Positions 1 through 7,649 of a DNA stretch of 49,837 nucleotides are shown one piece after another. The position numbers were made by a program, and so were the translations under genes. Numbering within the stretch: position 1 is the stretch's first letter; each line of letters begins with the position of its first letter. The notes beneath the pieces were generated by a model that searched no databases, was not told the DNA's origin, and saw nothing but the letters and a program-made list of their open reading frames with translations. The DNA comes from Actinomycetes bacterium (GTDB taxonomy: Bacteria; Actinomycetota; Acidimicrobiia; Acidimicrobiales; Ilumatobacteraceae). The stretch spans positions 1 through 49,837 of the forward strand of contig BJGC01000013.1 of the NCBI GenBank assembly GCA_014190235.1, written 5' to 3'.

Positions 1-1558
1 GGGTTGCTTGCGCGACTGCCCATTTGTAGTCGGCCTTGCCAACTGGAGTGCGCTGCACAAGTGGCACAAAGAAAATCTCTTTAGGCACTTTGTAGTCAGC
101 GATAAGTCGTCGACAATGTTCGCGGAGTTCTTCAATAGATGCTGTTGACTCTGGACGCAAATGAACAAGAGCCGTGACTTGTTGCCCCCAGCGTTCATTG
201 GGCGTACCAGCGACAACGACATCAAAGACTGCGCCATGCTGCATGAGCGCCTGCTCAACTTCTTCTGGATAGATTTTTTCGCCACCGGAGTTGATGCACT
301 GTGAACCACGCCCAAGCAATGTGAGAACGCCTGGTGTTTCAAGAAAGGCTGCATCACCTGGCACCACCCAGCGCTTGCCGTTGTAGACGGGAAATGTTGC
401 GGCAGTTTTTGCTTCGTCTTTGTGATAGCGCAAAGGGATGTAGCCGCTTCGGGCGAGTCGGCCCACTACGCCGATTGCACACTCATTACCGTTGTCATCA
501 AGAACAGTGCAATCTGGTCCGACGTCGAATCGCAAGACAGTCTGTGCTGCCCCATCATCCATCTTTGATCCTGCTGCGCCTGTTTCGGAGGCGCCAAAAC
601 TGTCGAGAATCAATATGTTTGGCAATGCTTGACGCAACTGTTGTCGCACTGCAGATGTGAGGGGTGCTCCGCCGTTTCCGATGCTAAACATATTGGAGAG
701 ATCGTATTTATTTGCTGGTGCTTCAAGAAGTGCTTCGGCTAGTGGACGAGCCATTGCATCGCCCACCGTACTGATGGAGTTTGCTTTGCCACGCTCAGCC
801 AAAGCCCAAATCTCGTGTGCATCAAAACGCGCAAGGGTGTAGAGCACGAGCGTTCCGCCAGCAACAAATGCGTTGCCCATTAGCCATTGTCCACCGCCAT
901 GCATCATGGGGCCAATCGCCATCAGTCGCATTCCGGCTGGTGCGGCGGCGGCTTCTTGACCGAGTTGTTCTGGAGTGTCGATTGGTCGCTTCTGGCGCGC
1001 ACTGTTCATTGCGCCCAAGGCGATGTCTTCACTACGCCATACGACACCCTTTGGCATGCCAGTCGTGCCACCGGTGTACAAAACATAGATGTCGTCACCA
1101 GAACGTTGGTCAAAGTTACGCACGGGCGACGCGTCTGCAATTGCTTTTTCGTACTCAGGGCCCATTACCAAGATATTTTTGAGTCGTGGCTGACTCGCTT
1201 GTATCAGTCGAACGACATCAAGGTATTCAGGAGCAACGATGGCAGCCACGCAGTCGGCATTGTCGTAGATGTATCGCAACTCGTCTTCGACATAGCGATA
1301 ATTCACATTTACCGCAGCAGCACCAATTTTGGTGCATGCATAAAATGCTTCAACCCACTCATGACGATTCATTGCATGCACGGCGACCCAGTCACCGCGC
1401 TTGATTCCGATTGACAGCAGATGATTGGCTAATCGCGTGATGCGATTGTCAAGTTGGGAATACGTGAACTCGATTTCGTTTGTGATGATGGCTGGTCGAT
1501 TCGGAACAGCATCCGCAACGATTTCAAAAAAGTCGGCGAGATTGTTTTGGCGTGTCAT
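1..1558 (-). CDS. FadD19-like acyl-CoA synthetase (3' end cut by window)
   Basis: ATP-dependent acyl-CoA ligase of the ANL superfamily. The 519 residues present lack only the C-terminal tail. The P-loop YTGGTTGMPKG is at residues 161-171, the NSGGEKIYPEEVE hinge region follows, and the adenylation lysine lies in TPVGKADYKW (Lys ~508). The stretch VNVNYRYVEDELRYIYDN and the overall pattern match what I recall of mycobacterial FadD19, which activates C24-branched sterol side-chain acids, so a steroid-side-chain acid is the inferred substrate. The ATG overlaps the upstream stop as TGATG, so it is translationally coupled and last in the visible minus-strand operon starting at 4804. FadD19 itself is about 548 residues, so only some 25-30 residues should be missing. 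Confidence 0.85.
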   Translation of the reverse strand, partial: MTRQNNLADFFEIVADAVPNRPAIITNEIEFTYSQLDNRITRLANHLLSIGIKRGDWVAVHAMNRHEWVEAFYACTKIGAAAVNVNYRYVEDELRYIYDNADCVAAIVAPEYLDVVRLIQASQPRLKNILVMGPEYEKAIADASPVRNFDQRSGDDIYVLYTGGTTGMPKGVVWRSEDIALGAMNSARQKRPIDTPEQLGQEAAAAPAGMRLMAIGPMMHGGGQWLMGNAFVAGGTLVLYTLARFDAHEIWALAERGKANSISTVGDAMARPLAEALLEAPANKYDLSNMFSIGNGGAPLTSAVRQQLRQALPNILILDSFGASETGAAGSKMDDGAAQTVLRFDVGPDCTVLDDNGNECAIGVVGRLARSGYIPLRYHKDEAKTAATFPVYNGKRWVVPGDAAFLETPGVLTLLGRGSQCINSGGEKIYPEEVEQALMQHGAVFDVVVAGTPNERWGQQVTALVHLRPESTASIEELREHCRRLIADYKVPKEIFFVPLVQRTPVGKADYKWAVAQAT

Positions 1559-2676
1559 CAGCCAGCAAATCCATCCAACATGTCAGCAAATCCGTATTGG
1601 TCGTGTGGTCCAATAACCATTGTCTCAAAAAGTCCGTACCCAACATGCGTGCCATGCTTGTCGGCGTATGTGAATTTTGCCGATGCATCACAGATACCAA
1701 ACATTCGGGCGGCACCCTCTGGCGTGGTGAGATCAATGTGTACACCTTCTACTTTGAGTGGTCCTTGATACATACCGTGTCGCCAGTCTGTGTCGTATCC
1801 GTATCCGGTGCCGATGCCGATGTGCACCGGCAGCATTGGTTCAGCTGTAATTGTGAGTGGTGCTTGGCCATGTGGTTGCAGAGTGATTGTTCCGCCTGTT
1901 GCCAATCGAGTTCCAGTTTGAAATGTGAGTTTGTGCTCTGGACGACCCAGCAACTCGTGTCTGCCGTCTGCCCACACCCGAGTTGCTTGCTCTAATACAC
2001 GTGAGCCATCTTGGCGCTCTTGCATGATGATGAGCAATGAATGATCATCGAATCGAATTGGCGTGTAAACCCAGAACCAACTAAACGGATCACTCGCACG
2101 TATTCCGGCAGGCTCGCTTTCTCCGACAGGACGGATGCCCCACGAGCGGTCTCTTGTTCCCCAGCAGTTGTCATCAGTAAGCGACATTTTTGTGCCGTCT
2201 ACTGTGAGCGTTCCTGTCCACCCGCCTGTTTGGGCAAGGCGGGATGAATCAAAAATAATGCGGCCGTGTTCGCGAATGTAATGGCTTGGCTCCATTGACG
2301 CAGGCATCGCGCCGTTCCAGACAGCATCAAGCTCGATGCCCCATTCATTGGGTTCACATGTCACACGCAAACGCTCAAGGGGTATTTCAACATCGATACT
2401 GATTGGACCTACTGATGGGCGCAACCGATTAGCACCTTCAACTTCGCGAGATGCCCTCACGACGCGATGCTGACCTTTATATGACACCAGTACAAACGCA
2501 TCCATCACGCCGAGATTGATATATGTTCCGACCCCAACGACGAACATGACCGATCCATCTTTTGTGAATCCGTTGAAGTAGTAACGATCATAGAAATTAC
2601 GATCACTTGTTGTCACGTGGGACATTGATTCTGATGATTGATGAATTGGATAATCATCAAGTGGATTTGGCATCAT
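1558..2676 (-). CDS. Conserved protein of unknown function (possible AttH/lipocalin-like fold)
   Basis: A 372-residue soluble protein without signal peptide or membrane segment. I do not recognise a catalytic family with certainty. It is rich in beta-strand-like, Trp/Gly/Asp-containing stretches (GGWTGTLTVDG, NCWGTRDRSWGIRPVG, FSWFWVYTPIRFDD), a pattern reminiscent of AttH/CrtC-like lipocalin-superfamily hydratases. That resemblance is from memory and weak. The start is ATG at 2676 (GGAG 9 bases upstream); a second ATG follows immediately at 2673. The stop overlaps the FadD19-like start by one base. Its place between an LLM oxidoreductase and a FadD19-like ligase suggests a role in the same sterol pathway. 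Mycobacterial steroid regions also carry an uncharacterised protein of about this length. Confidence 0.6.
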   Translation of the reverse strand: MMPNPLDDYPIHQSSESMSHVTTSDRNFYDRYYFNGFTKDGSVMFVVGVGTYINLGVMDAFVLVSYKGQHRVVRASREVEGANRLRPSVGPISIDVEIPLERLRVTCEPNEWGIELDAVWNGAMPASMEPSHYIREHGRIIFDSSRLAQTGGWTGTLTVDGTKMSLTDDNCWGTRDRSWGIRPVGESEPAGIRASDPFSWFWVYTPIRFDDHSLLIIMQERQDGSRVLEQATRVWADGRHELLGRPEHKLTFQTGTRLATGGTITLQPHGQAPLTITAEPMLPVHIGIGTGYGYDTDWRHGMYQGPLKVEGVHIDLTTPEGAARMFGICDASAKFTYADKHGTHVGYGLFETMVIGPHDQYGFADMLDGFAG

Positions 2677-2701
2677 TTAGTTTGCTCCGAATTGTTTTGA
2701 T

Positions 2702-3613
2702 TTATATTGTTGTCAAAAGCGGCGCGACATCACGACCAAAGGCCTCAAGTTGCTCGCAATATTGTGTCATGGACTGTGCTTTGAACCGCACCTGTAGTTG
2801 ATTGACGCCAACCGGCGTACTTTCCAAAATGCGTTCTGCGATCTGCTGTGCGGATCCAGTAATAGTTGCTTCTCCAACATCAAAGGACGCAGTACCAACA
2901 TGAAGAAATGGGGTGATATGTCCAATCACGAAAGGACCTGTTCGACCCGCAGACTGACGCTCGTTGTTGAGTGCATCGACCATGTCTTGAGATGCTGGAC
3001 CCTGAGGCAACCAGCCGTCCGCAAGTCGGGCTGCGCGACTAATTGCCGATGCCGACGACCCTGCGACCCAGATCGGTGGTCGCGGAGATTGCATGGGCCG
3101 GGGTCGTGCTCCAAACCCACTGACGAATTCGTTCTCAAGTGCTTGAGCCAAAACCGGAATGGAAGTATTCATAGATTTTCCGCGTGAATGAAAGTCGATG
3201 CCAAGATGAGCAAACTCTGCTTCAACGTGGCCCGCTCCGACACCACAGATGGCACGTCCATTACTGAGATAATCGAGATTCGAAAATTGTTTTGCGGCCA
3301 CAAGTGGATGACGGTACGGCAACACATAGACGTGCGTTAGTAATGCAACGCGATTTGTGAGCGCTGCCAACCAACTCAGTGTAGAGATCGGATCCATCCA
3401 GTGGGTTCCCATGCTGTTAGCCACTGACTCGGGAAGTGCAACATGATCACAAACTCCGATATAGGCATAACCATTGTTGTCGCAGACTCGTGCGATTCGG
3501 GCTAGGTCGTCTGGTCCTGCGGTGCGCTCCCAGTCTGCAACGAAATATGTGCTCTGCGCCTGTATCGGCAACTGGATTCCGTAGATACGACGACCGCTTA
3601 GTACCTCAATCAT
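2702..3613 (-). CDS. LLM-class F420-dependent oxidoreductase
   Basis: A 303-residue luciferase-like monooxygenase-fold protein. It shows the typical order: an N-terminal substrate/cofactor region ending in CDHVALPES, a strand ALLTHVYVLPYRHPL, the hallmark LSNGRAICGVGAGHVEAEF, and PPIWVAGSSASAISRAARLADGW. Actinobacterial members usually transfer hydride to or from F420. The substrate is unknown; the context suggests a steroid-derived acyl or keto intermediate. The ATG at 3613 is preceded by TAAAAT and six bases (CACGAG), which looks like a leaderless promoter inside the operon, although the preceding gene ends only nine bases upstream. Confidence 0.85.
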   Translation of the reverse strand: MIEVLSGRRIYGIQLPIQAQSTYFVADWERTAGPDDLARIARVCDNNGYAYIGVCDHVALPESVANSMGTHWMDPISTLSWLAALTNRVALLTHVYVLPYRHPLVAAKQFSNLDYLSNGRAICGVGAGHVEAEFAHLGIDFHSRGKSMNTSIPVLAQALENEFVSGFGARPRPMQSPRPPIWVAGSSASAISRAARLADGWLPQGPASQDMVDALNNERQSAGRTGPFVIGHITPFLHVGTASFDVGEATITGSAQQIAERILESTPVGVNQLQVRFKAQSMTQYCEQLEAFGRDVAPLLTTI

Positions 3614-3619
3614 CTCGTG

Positions 3620-3625
3620 ATTTTA
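3620..3625 (-). promoter_or_regulatory. Candidate leaderless -10 box for the LLM gene
   Basis: On the minus strand TAAAAT lies six bases (CACGAG) upstream of the ATG at 3613. Its first three bases are the TAA stop of the upstream amidohydrolase. The geometry (TAnnnT plus 6-7 bases plus start) matches other likely leaderless starts in this window. No -35 was identified. Confidence 0.35.
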
Positions 3626-4804
3626 GACAGGTCGACGAGCATTTAAAGAAGTCACATTGTCGAACAAAATTCGCTTCTGGTCTTGCGGGGAAAACAGTTT
3701 GTAGTCACTGATTCCGTCGAGAGGAGATGGCAACGCTTCAATGTGTGGCCAGTCACTTCCGAACAACACACGGTCTGCGCCCATTAGTTGAGCAACTTCT
3801 TCGACATCGTCTTCCCAGAATGGGTTGATCCACCAATTGCGACGCAAAGTCTCAACTGGGTGCTCCTGAAAATACCCTGGCATTTTGTGATGCGTGCTTG
3901 CCAGTTTTTTCTGAACATCTTGCAGAAATCCAGAACCATTTTCAACGGACGCCATACGAATATTTGGGAACCGCGTGAACAGTTTGTCAAAGACTGAAGT
4001 GATGATGAAATCTCCGGCTGCTCGCTCGATGCCAAAGCTCTTAATACTCGGGCGGAAGCCTCCGTTAAACGACGAACTAAAGTTGTCTTCGGCGTATCCG
4101 TTTGTGGAGTATCCGCTGTCACCCGCGTGCACGACAACGGTGATCCCAGATTCGTTCACCCGCGCCCAGAAGGGATCGAACTTGGTGTCAAAGGGCGAAA
4201 ATTGTCCGTCCTGAGTGATCGGTGCCGCTGTGCGCATCACGATGGTTCGTGCATCATTGGCGAGTGCCCATTCGAGTTCAGTGCATGCCCACTCTGGATC
4301 GGCAAGTGAAATGTACGGTGCGGCAAAAATTTTGTTTTTGTAGTTGAATCCCCAATCTTCAAGCACCCATCTATTGAACGCAGTAAACGTCAACGCCACG
4401 GCACCCGGATCATGTTTCAGAAGTTCTTCGTACAACATTCCCAGAGTCGGAAACAGCCATACTGCAGAAAGACCAAATCCTTCGATCGTGGCAACACGTG
4501 CATCACGATCTCGATACTCAGGACGGATCGCCTCGCGGTCGACTAAGAACTCCCACGGCTGACGGCCATTGGGGTTTCCCCGAAAATATTCATACATAGC
4601 GCCGGGCATGGCGATGGGGTCAAAAGTTGCGTTAGTGACCGCACGACTTATTTTGCCACCCACTACATGGTACTTGCGCTTGCCGATCTCGGCCCACTGA
4701 ACGCACCGCGGTCCATGTGCTGGATCGAGATGTCGAGTAAAGGCATCGATTGCTTCGTAGTAATGGTTGTCGCAATCGAATGGCTGAAAATCTAGTTCGG
4801 TCAT
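3623..4804 (-). CDS. ACMSD-like amidohydrolase (amidohydrolase 2 family)
   Basis: A 393-residue TIM-barrel metal-dependent hydrolase/decarboxylase of the Amidohydrolase_2 family. The N-terminal metal motif reads FDCDNHYYEA (His14, Glu17) instead of a classical HxH. Further candidate metal or catalytic residues are in TVVVHAGDSGY and in the C-terminal GSDWPHIEAL. The start at 4804 is preferred because AAGGA lies upstream and the family motif begins a few residues in; an in-frame start at 4846 would overlap the divergent gene. It is the first gene of a minus-strand operon with LLM oxidoreductase, unknown protein and FadD19-like ligase. The reaction is unknown. It is more divergent than the other amidohydrolases in this island. 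Confidence 0.8.
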   Translation of the reverse strand: MTELDFQPFDCDNHYYEAIDAFTRHLDPAHGPRCVQWAEIGKRKYHVVGGKISRAVTNATFDPIAMPGAMYEYFRGNPNGRQPWEFLVDREAIRPEYRDRDARVATIEGFGLSAVWLFPTLGMLYEELLKHDPGAVALTFTAFNRWVLEDWGFNYKNKIFAAPYISLADPEWACTELEWALANDARTIVMRTAAPITQDGQFSPFDTKFDPFWARVNESGITVVVHAGDSGYSTNGYAEDNFSSSFNGGFRPSIKSFGIERAAGDFIITSVFDKLFTRFPNIRMASVENGSGFLQDVQKKLASTHHKMPGYFQEHPVETLRRNWWINPFWEDDVEEVAQLMGADRVLFGSDWPHIEALPSPLDGISDYKLFSPQDQKRILFDNVTSLNARRPV

Positions 4805-4831
4805 GGCATTGTTCCTTGTTCTTGTTACCAC

Positions 4832-4838
4832 TACATTA
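4832..4838. promoter_or_regulatory. Overlapping divergent -10 boxes
   Basis: In the 40-base gap between the minus gene starting at 4804 and the plus gene starting at 4845, TACATT (plus, 4832-4837) is followed by seven bases (ACTTGTC) and the ATG at 4845. TAATGT (minus, 4838-4833) overlaps it and would give a leader of about 20 bases carrying the AAGGA ribosome site of the minus gene. This is pattern-based inference. Confidence 0.4.
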
Positions 4839-4844
4839 CTTGTC

Positions 4845-5570
4845 ATGCTACAAATTCACCATCACGGGGCTGTGCGAATTCTGACGCTTGACAGACCAGA
4901 GGCCCGCAACGCGATGGACCACAGCCTGTATATGGCGTTGGGAGATGAGCTCACCGATGCAGCCAATGATGACGATGTTCATGTTGTGATGGTCACGGGT
5001 GCTGGTCCTGCCTTTTGTGCGGGACAGGATCTTCACGAGATGGCTGCGCTGGCAACTGGCAGTGTGTCGTTTGCAGGTGGTCATGGTTTTACGCGCATGA
5101 TGGATGTTCTTGAGATATTTCCTAAGCCGATTATTGCTGCAGTCAACGGAGCGGCAGCCGGCATCGGGTTCACAATGCTCTTGCATTTTGACATTGTGTT
5201 TGTTGGACAAAGTGCGCGAATGCGAGTGCCGTTTTCAGAGATGGGAGTCCCGCCAGAAGCCGCCAGTAGCGCACTGCTGCCCGAACGAGTGGGCTGGCAA
5301 AAAGCATCTGAATTATTGTTCACGAGTTCGTGGATGAGTGCTGAAGAAGCTGTGCAGCATGGACTCGCCTTGCGCCTTTTTGCAGATGACGTACTTCAAG
5401 AAGAGACTCTAAAAATGGCACTTCAAATTGCATCATTTGATGGTCGCGCTACACGCACTTCAAAAGAACTCATGCTGGCAGCGCGCGGTGATATTTCGAT
5501 TGCCGCGCGAGCACGCGAAAATGCAGCGTTTGCGACGTTGTTTCGCACACGACGCGAGTCAAAAGACTAG
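4845..5570 (+). CDS. Enoyl-CoA hydratase/isomerase (crotonase family)
   Basis: A 241-residue crotonase-fold protein. The oxyanion-hole stretch AFCAGQDLHEM is at about 57-66, GAAAGIGF at about 102-108, and a single candidate catalytic acid in MGVPPEAASS (Glu138). One glutamate at this place is the pattern of enoyl-CoA isomerases and PaaG-like proteins rather than two-Glu hydratases, so isomerase activity is possible. ATG 4845 is chosen over the upstream in-frame ATG at 4803 because homology starts there, TACATT plus seven bases precedes it, and 4803 lies inside the divergent gene. It is monocistronic, and its stop overlaps that of the convergent thiolase gene in a shared CTAG. Confidence 0.82.
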   Translation: MLQIHHHGAVRILTLDRPEARNAMDHSLYMALGDELTDAANDDDVHVVMVTGAGPAFCAGQDLHEMAALATGSVSFAGGHGFTRMMDVLEIFPKPIIAAVNGAAAGIGFTMLLHFDIVFVGQSARMRVPFSEMGVPPEAASSALLPERVGWQKASELLFTSSWMSAEEAVQHGLALRLFADDVLQEETLKMALQIASFDGRATRTSKELMLAARGDISIAARARENAAFATLFRTRRESKD

Positions 5571-6715
5571 AGGCGTTCGATAATGGTGACGTTGGCCTGA
5601 CCGCCACCCTCACACATTGTCTGTAATCCGTATCGACCACCTGTGCGTTCGAGTTCGTGCAGCAGAGTCGTCATGAGTCGAGCACCCGTTGCACCAAGTG
5701 GATGACCAAGCGCAATCGCTCCCCCGTTGACATTTACTTTGGCGTGATCTGCGCCAAGTTCTCGCATCCATGCCATAACAACTGGAGCAAACGCCTCATT
5801 AATTTCTACAAGGTCAATATCGTCAATGGTCATTCCGGCTTTTTGTAGTGCTCTTTTGGTGGCCGCTATCGGTGCAGACAACATCATTATTGGATCGTCA
5901 GCCAACACGCTGATGTGATGAATACGAGCGCGTGGCTTGAGGCCATGTTGTTTGACGGCGCGTTCATTCGCAATCAATAATGCAGCAGAGCCATCACTGA
6001 TCTGACTTGCGCATGCTGCAGTGAGTTGCCCGTCTGGCGTGAGGGTTTTCAGTGAGCGAATTTTTTCCCAGTTAGGTTCGCGCGGTCCTTCATCATGTAC
6101 CACGCCGTTGAGCGGCTCGATTTGTGATTCAAAGCGACCCTCGGCAATTGCCCTGATTGCACGTAGGTGACTCTCAACAGCAAACTCTTCCATCTCTGCG
6201 CGAGTGAGTTTCCATTTGCTCACCATCATTTCGGCACCCACAAACTGACTGACTTCACCTGTGCCATACCTAGTTGTCCAGCCAGGTGAACCTGTGAACG
6301 GGTCCGCAAATCCCAGCGCTTCACCCGCCAACATCGCTGACGAAATGGGGATCATACTCATGTTTTGCACACCGCCAGCAACGACGAGATCCATCGTGCC
6401 ACTCATCACTGCTTGTGCGGCAAAATGCACAGCCTGTTGTGCAGAACCACATTGACGATCGATTGTGGTGCCCGGAACATGTTCTGGCAAACCAGCAGTG
6501 AGCCAACATGTGCGCGCAATGCATCCTGCTTGAGGCCCAACTGAATCAACATTGCCAAAGACAACATCATCAACAGCATTGGCATCAACGCCGGTGCGAT
6601 CAATAAGAGCCTTAATACTGTGTGCCCCAAGATCTGCTGGATGAACCTGCGAGAGGCCACCACCACGTCGGCCTACAGGAGTGCGAACAGCGTCGATAAT
6701 AAATGCTTCAGTCAT
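5567..6715 (-). CDS. fadA6: Acetyl-CoA acetyltransferase, FadA6 type
   Basis: A 382-residue thiolase with the full catalytic set: nucleophile Cys89 in TIDRQCGSAQQA, NEAFAPVVMAW, GGAIALGHPLGATGA with the catalytic His, and the second Cys in QTMCEGGGQANVTIIERL. Many stretches (VDRQCGS-like region, VVAGGVQNMS.IPISSAM, ASQISDG, RARIHHIS, PVVMAW) match the mycobacterial FadA6 sequence as I remember it. FadA6 performs a late thiolytic step in degradation of the steroid C/D-ring remnant. The start at 6715 aligns with the family and has TAGACT plus seven bases upstream; longer frames are rejected. The SDR gene ends 10 bases before it. Confidence 0.88.
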   Translation of the reverse strand: MTEAFIIDAVRTPVGRRGGGLSQVHPADLGAHSIKALIDRTGVDANAVDDVVFGNVDSVGPQAGCIARTCWLTAGLPEHVPGTTIDRQCGSAQQAVHFAAQAVMSGTMDLVVAGGVQNMSMIPISSAMLAGEALGFADPFTGSPGWTTRYGTGEVSQFVGAEMMVSKWKLTRAEMEEFAVESHLRAIRAIAEGRFESQIEPLNGVVHDEGPREPNWEKIRSLKTLTPDGQLTAACASQISDGSAALLIANERAVKQHGLKPRARIHHISVLADDPIMMLSAPIAATKRALQKAGMTIDDIDLVEINEAFAPVVMAWMRELGADHAKVNVNGGAIALGHPLGATGARLMTTLLHELERTGGRYGLQTMCEGGGQANVTIIERL

Positions 6716-6722
6716 GGTTTTG

Positions 6723-6728
6723 AGTCTA
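6723..6728 (-). promoter_or_regulatory. Candidate leaderless -10 box for the thiolase gene
   Basis: On the minus strand TAGACT is followed by seven bases (CAAAACC) and the ATG at 6715. The TAG is also the stop codon of the upstream SDR gene. This fits the TAnnnT-N6/7-start geometry seen elsewhere in the window and would give the thiolase its own leaderless transcript. Confidence 0.35.
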
Positions 6729-7625
6729 GTTGGGGAACTCTGCATCCCCCGAGTAGAAGGACAAGTCATCGCGACTTTGCTTCATCACCTTGTAGTTCTC
6801 AAGACTTACTACCTGGTCCCAGTGGTCTCGCACGTCTTCGACCGATAGATCTAGTCCCTTGGAATAACCCGGTACACCGATGGTGACAAACAGCGACACT
6901 CGACCGGCACCAGTGTTAACAAGTTCACCCGTGCATGGCACATCATCATGCACCAACCAACACGCAACTGGTGACACTACTGCTGGGGGAAAGTGCTGTT
7001 CCATCCATCGTCGCGTGTCTTCTTGTGGATTTAATGCAGCAGAACGTGTGTAGCCAATCGGTAGGAGCGCGTTCACTTTGATGTTGTGATGTGCACCCTC
7101 AAGCGCCAGTGAACGTGTGAGTCCAAATAATCCAGCTTTGGCCATGCTGTAGGCCGAACTCGCCAACCCACCAAGCCCTGCGCCTGATGACGTCAACAAG
7201 ACTCGCCCGAAGTGTTGTTCTTTCATTAACGGCCATGCAGCACGGCACATATTGAAAGAACCCACCAAGTGTGTTCCAATGATCATGTCGACTTGCTCGT
7301 CTGTCGTGTCTTCAAATAATCCAGTGGGCCCACCGCGACCAGCATTGTTTAAAACAATATGGAGTGCACCAAACTCACTGACTGTGCGTTGCACAATGTC
7401 AATGCATTGGTCTGAGTCGCTGACGTCACCAACCACGGCAACTGCTTGACCACCTGCTGCAACAATGTCTGCGGTGGTTTGAAATGCCCACTTCTCTGAC
7501 GAGTCGTTCACCACCACGCGCGCTCCACGGGCCGCCAACAATAATGCGTGTTCTCGCCCCAGCCCACGCCCGGCCCCTGTCACGATCGCAACACGTGCAT
7601 CAAATCGGATATTGCTATCGCCCAT
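6726..7625 (-). CDS. SDR-family dehydrogenase, HSD17B4/MFE-2-like
   Basis: A 299-residue classical short-chain dehydrogenase. The cofactor loop TGAGRGLG is at 16-23, NNAG at 93-96, the active-site serine in LLTSSGAG (~146), and YSMAK (Tyr159, Lys163). The opening FDARVAIVTGAGRGLGREHALLLAARGARVVVND is the signature of the (3R)-hydroxyacyl-CoA dehydrogenase domain of peroxisomal MFE-2 and of Hsd4A/ChsB1-type steroid enzymes. A 3-hydroxyacyl-CoA oxidation next to the FadA6-type thiolase downstream is therefore the natural inference. Start ATG 7625: TACTGT plus exactly seven bases precedes it. Confidence 0.83.
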   Translation of the reverse strand: MGDSNIRFDARVAIVTGAGRGLGREHALLLAARGARVVVNDSSEKWAFQTTADIVAAGGQAVAVVGDVSDSDQCIDIVQRTVSEFGALHIVLNNAGRGGPTGLFEDTTDEQVDMIIGTHLVGSFNMCRAAWPLMKEQHFGRVLLTSSGAGLGGLASSAYSMAKAGLFGLTRSLALEGAHHNIKVNALLPIGYTRSAALNPQEDTRRWMEQHFPPAVVSPVACWLVHDDVPCTGELVNTGAGRVSLFVTIGVPGYSKGLDLSVEDVRDHWDQVVSLENYKVMKQSRDDLSFYSGDAEFPN

Positions 7626-7649
7626 GTAAAGCACAGTACTGTGCAATAC
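7626..7649. promoter_or_regulatory. Symmetric bidirectional leaderless promoter
   Basis: The whole intergenic space between divergent starts at 7625 (minus) and 7650 (plus) is 24 bases. It contains the perfect 14-bp palindrome GCACAGTACTGTGC at 7631-7644. On each strand the palindrome supplies TACTGT (plus 7637-7642, minus 7638-7633), sharing the central TA. In both directions exactly seven bases separate the box from the ATG (GCAATAC on plus, GCTTTAC on minus). One symmetric element thus appears to start two leaderless mRNAs. It could also be a regulator site. Confidence 0.6.

Noticed and set aside
7631-7644. 14-bp palindrome as a sixth member of the operator family
   Set aside because: Its arms (GCACAG/CTGTGC) do not contain CTGAC/GTCAG at the family spacing; it is better explained as two mirror -10 boxes.
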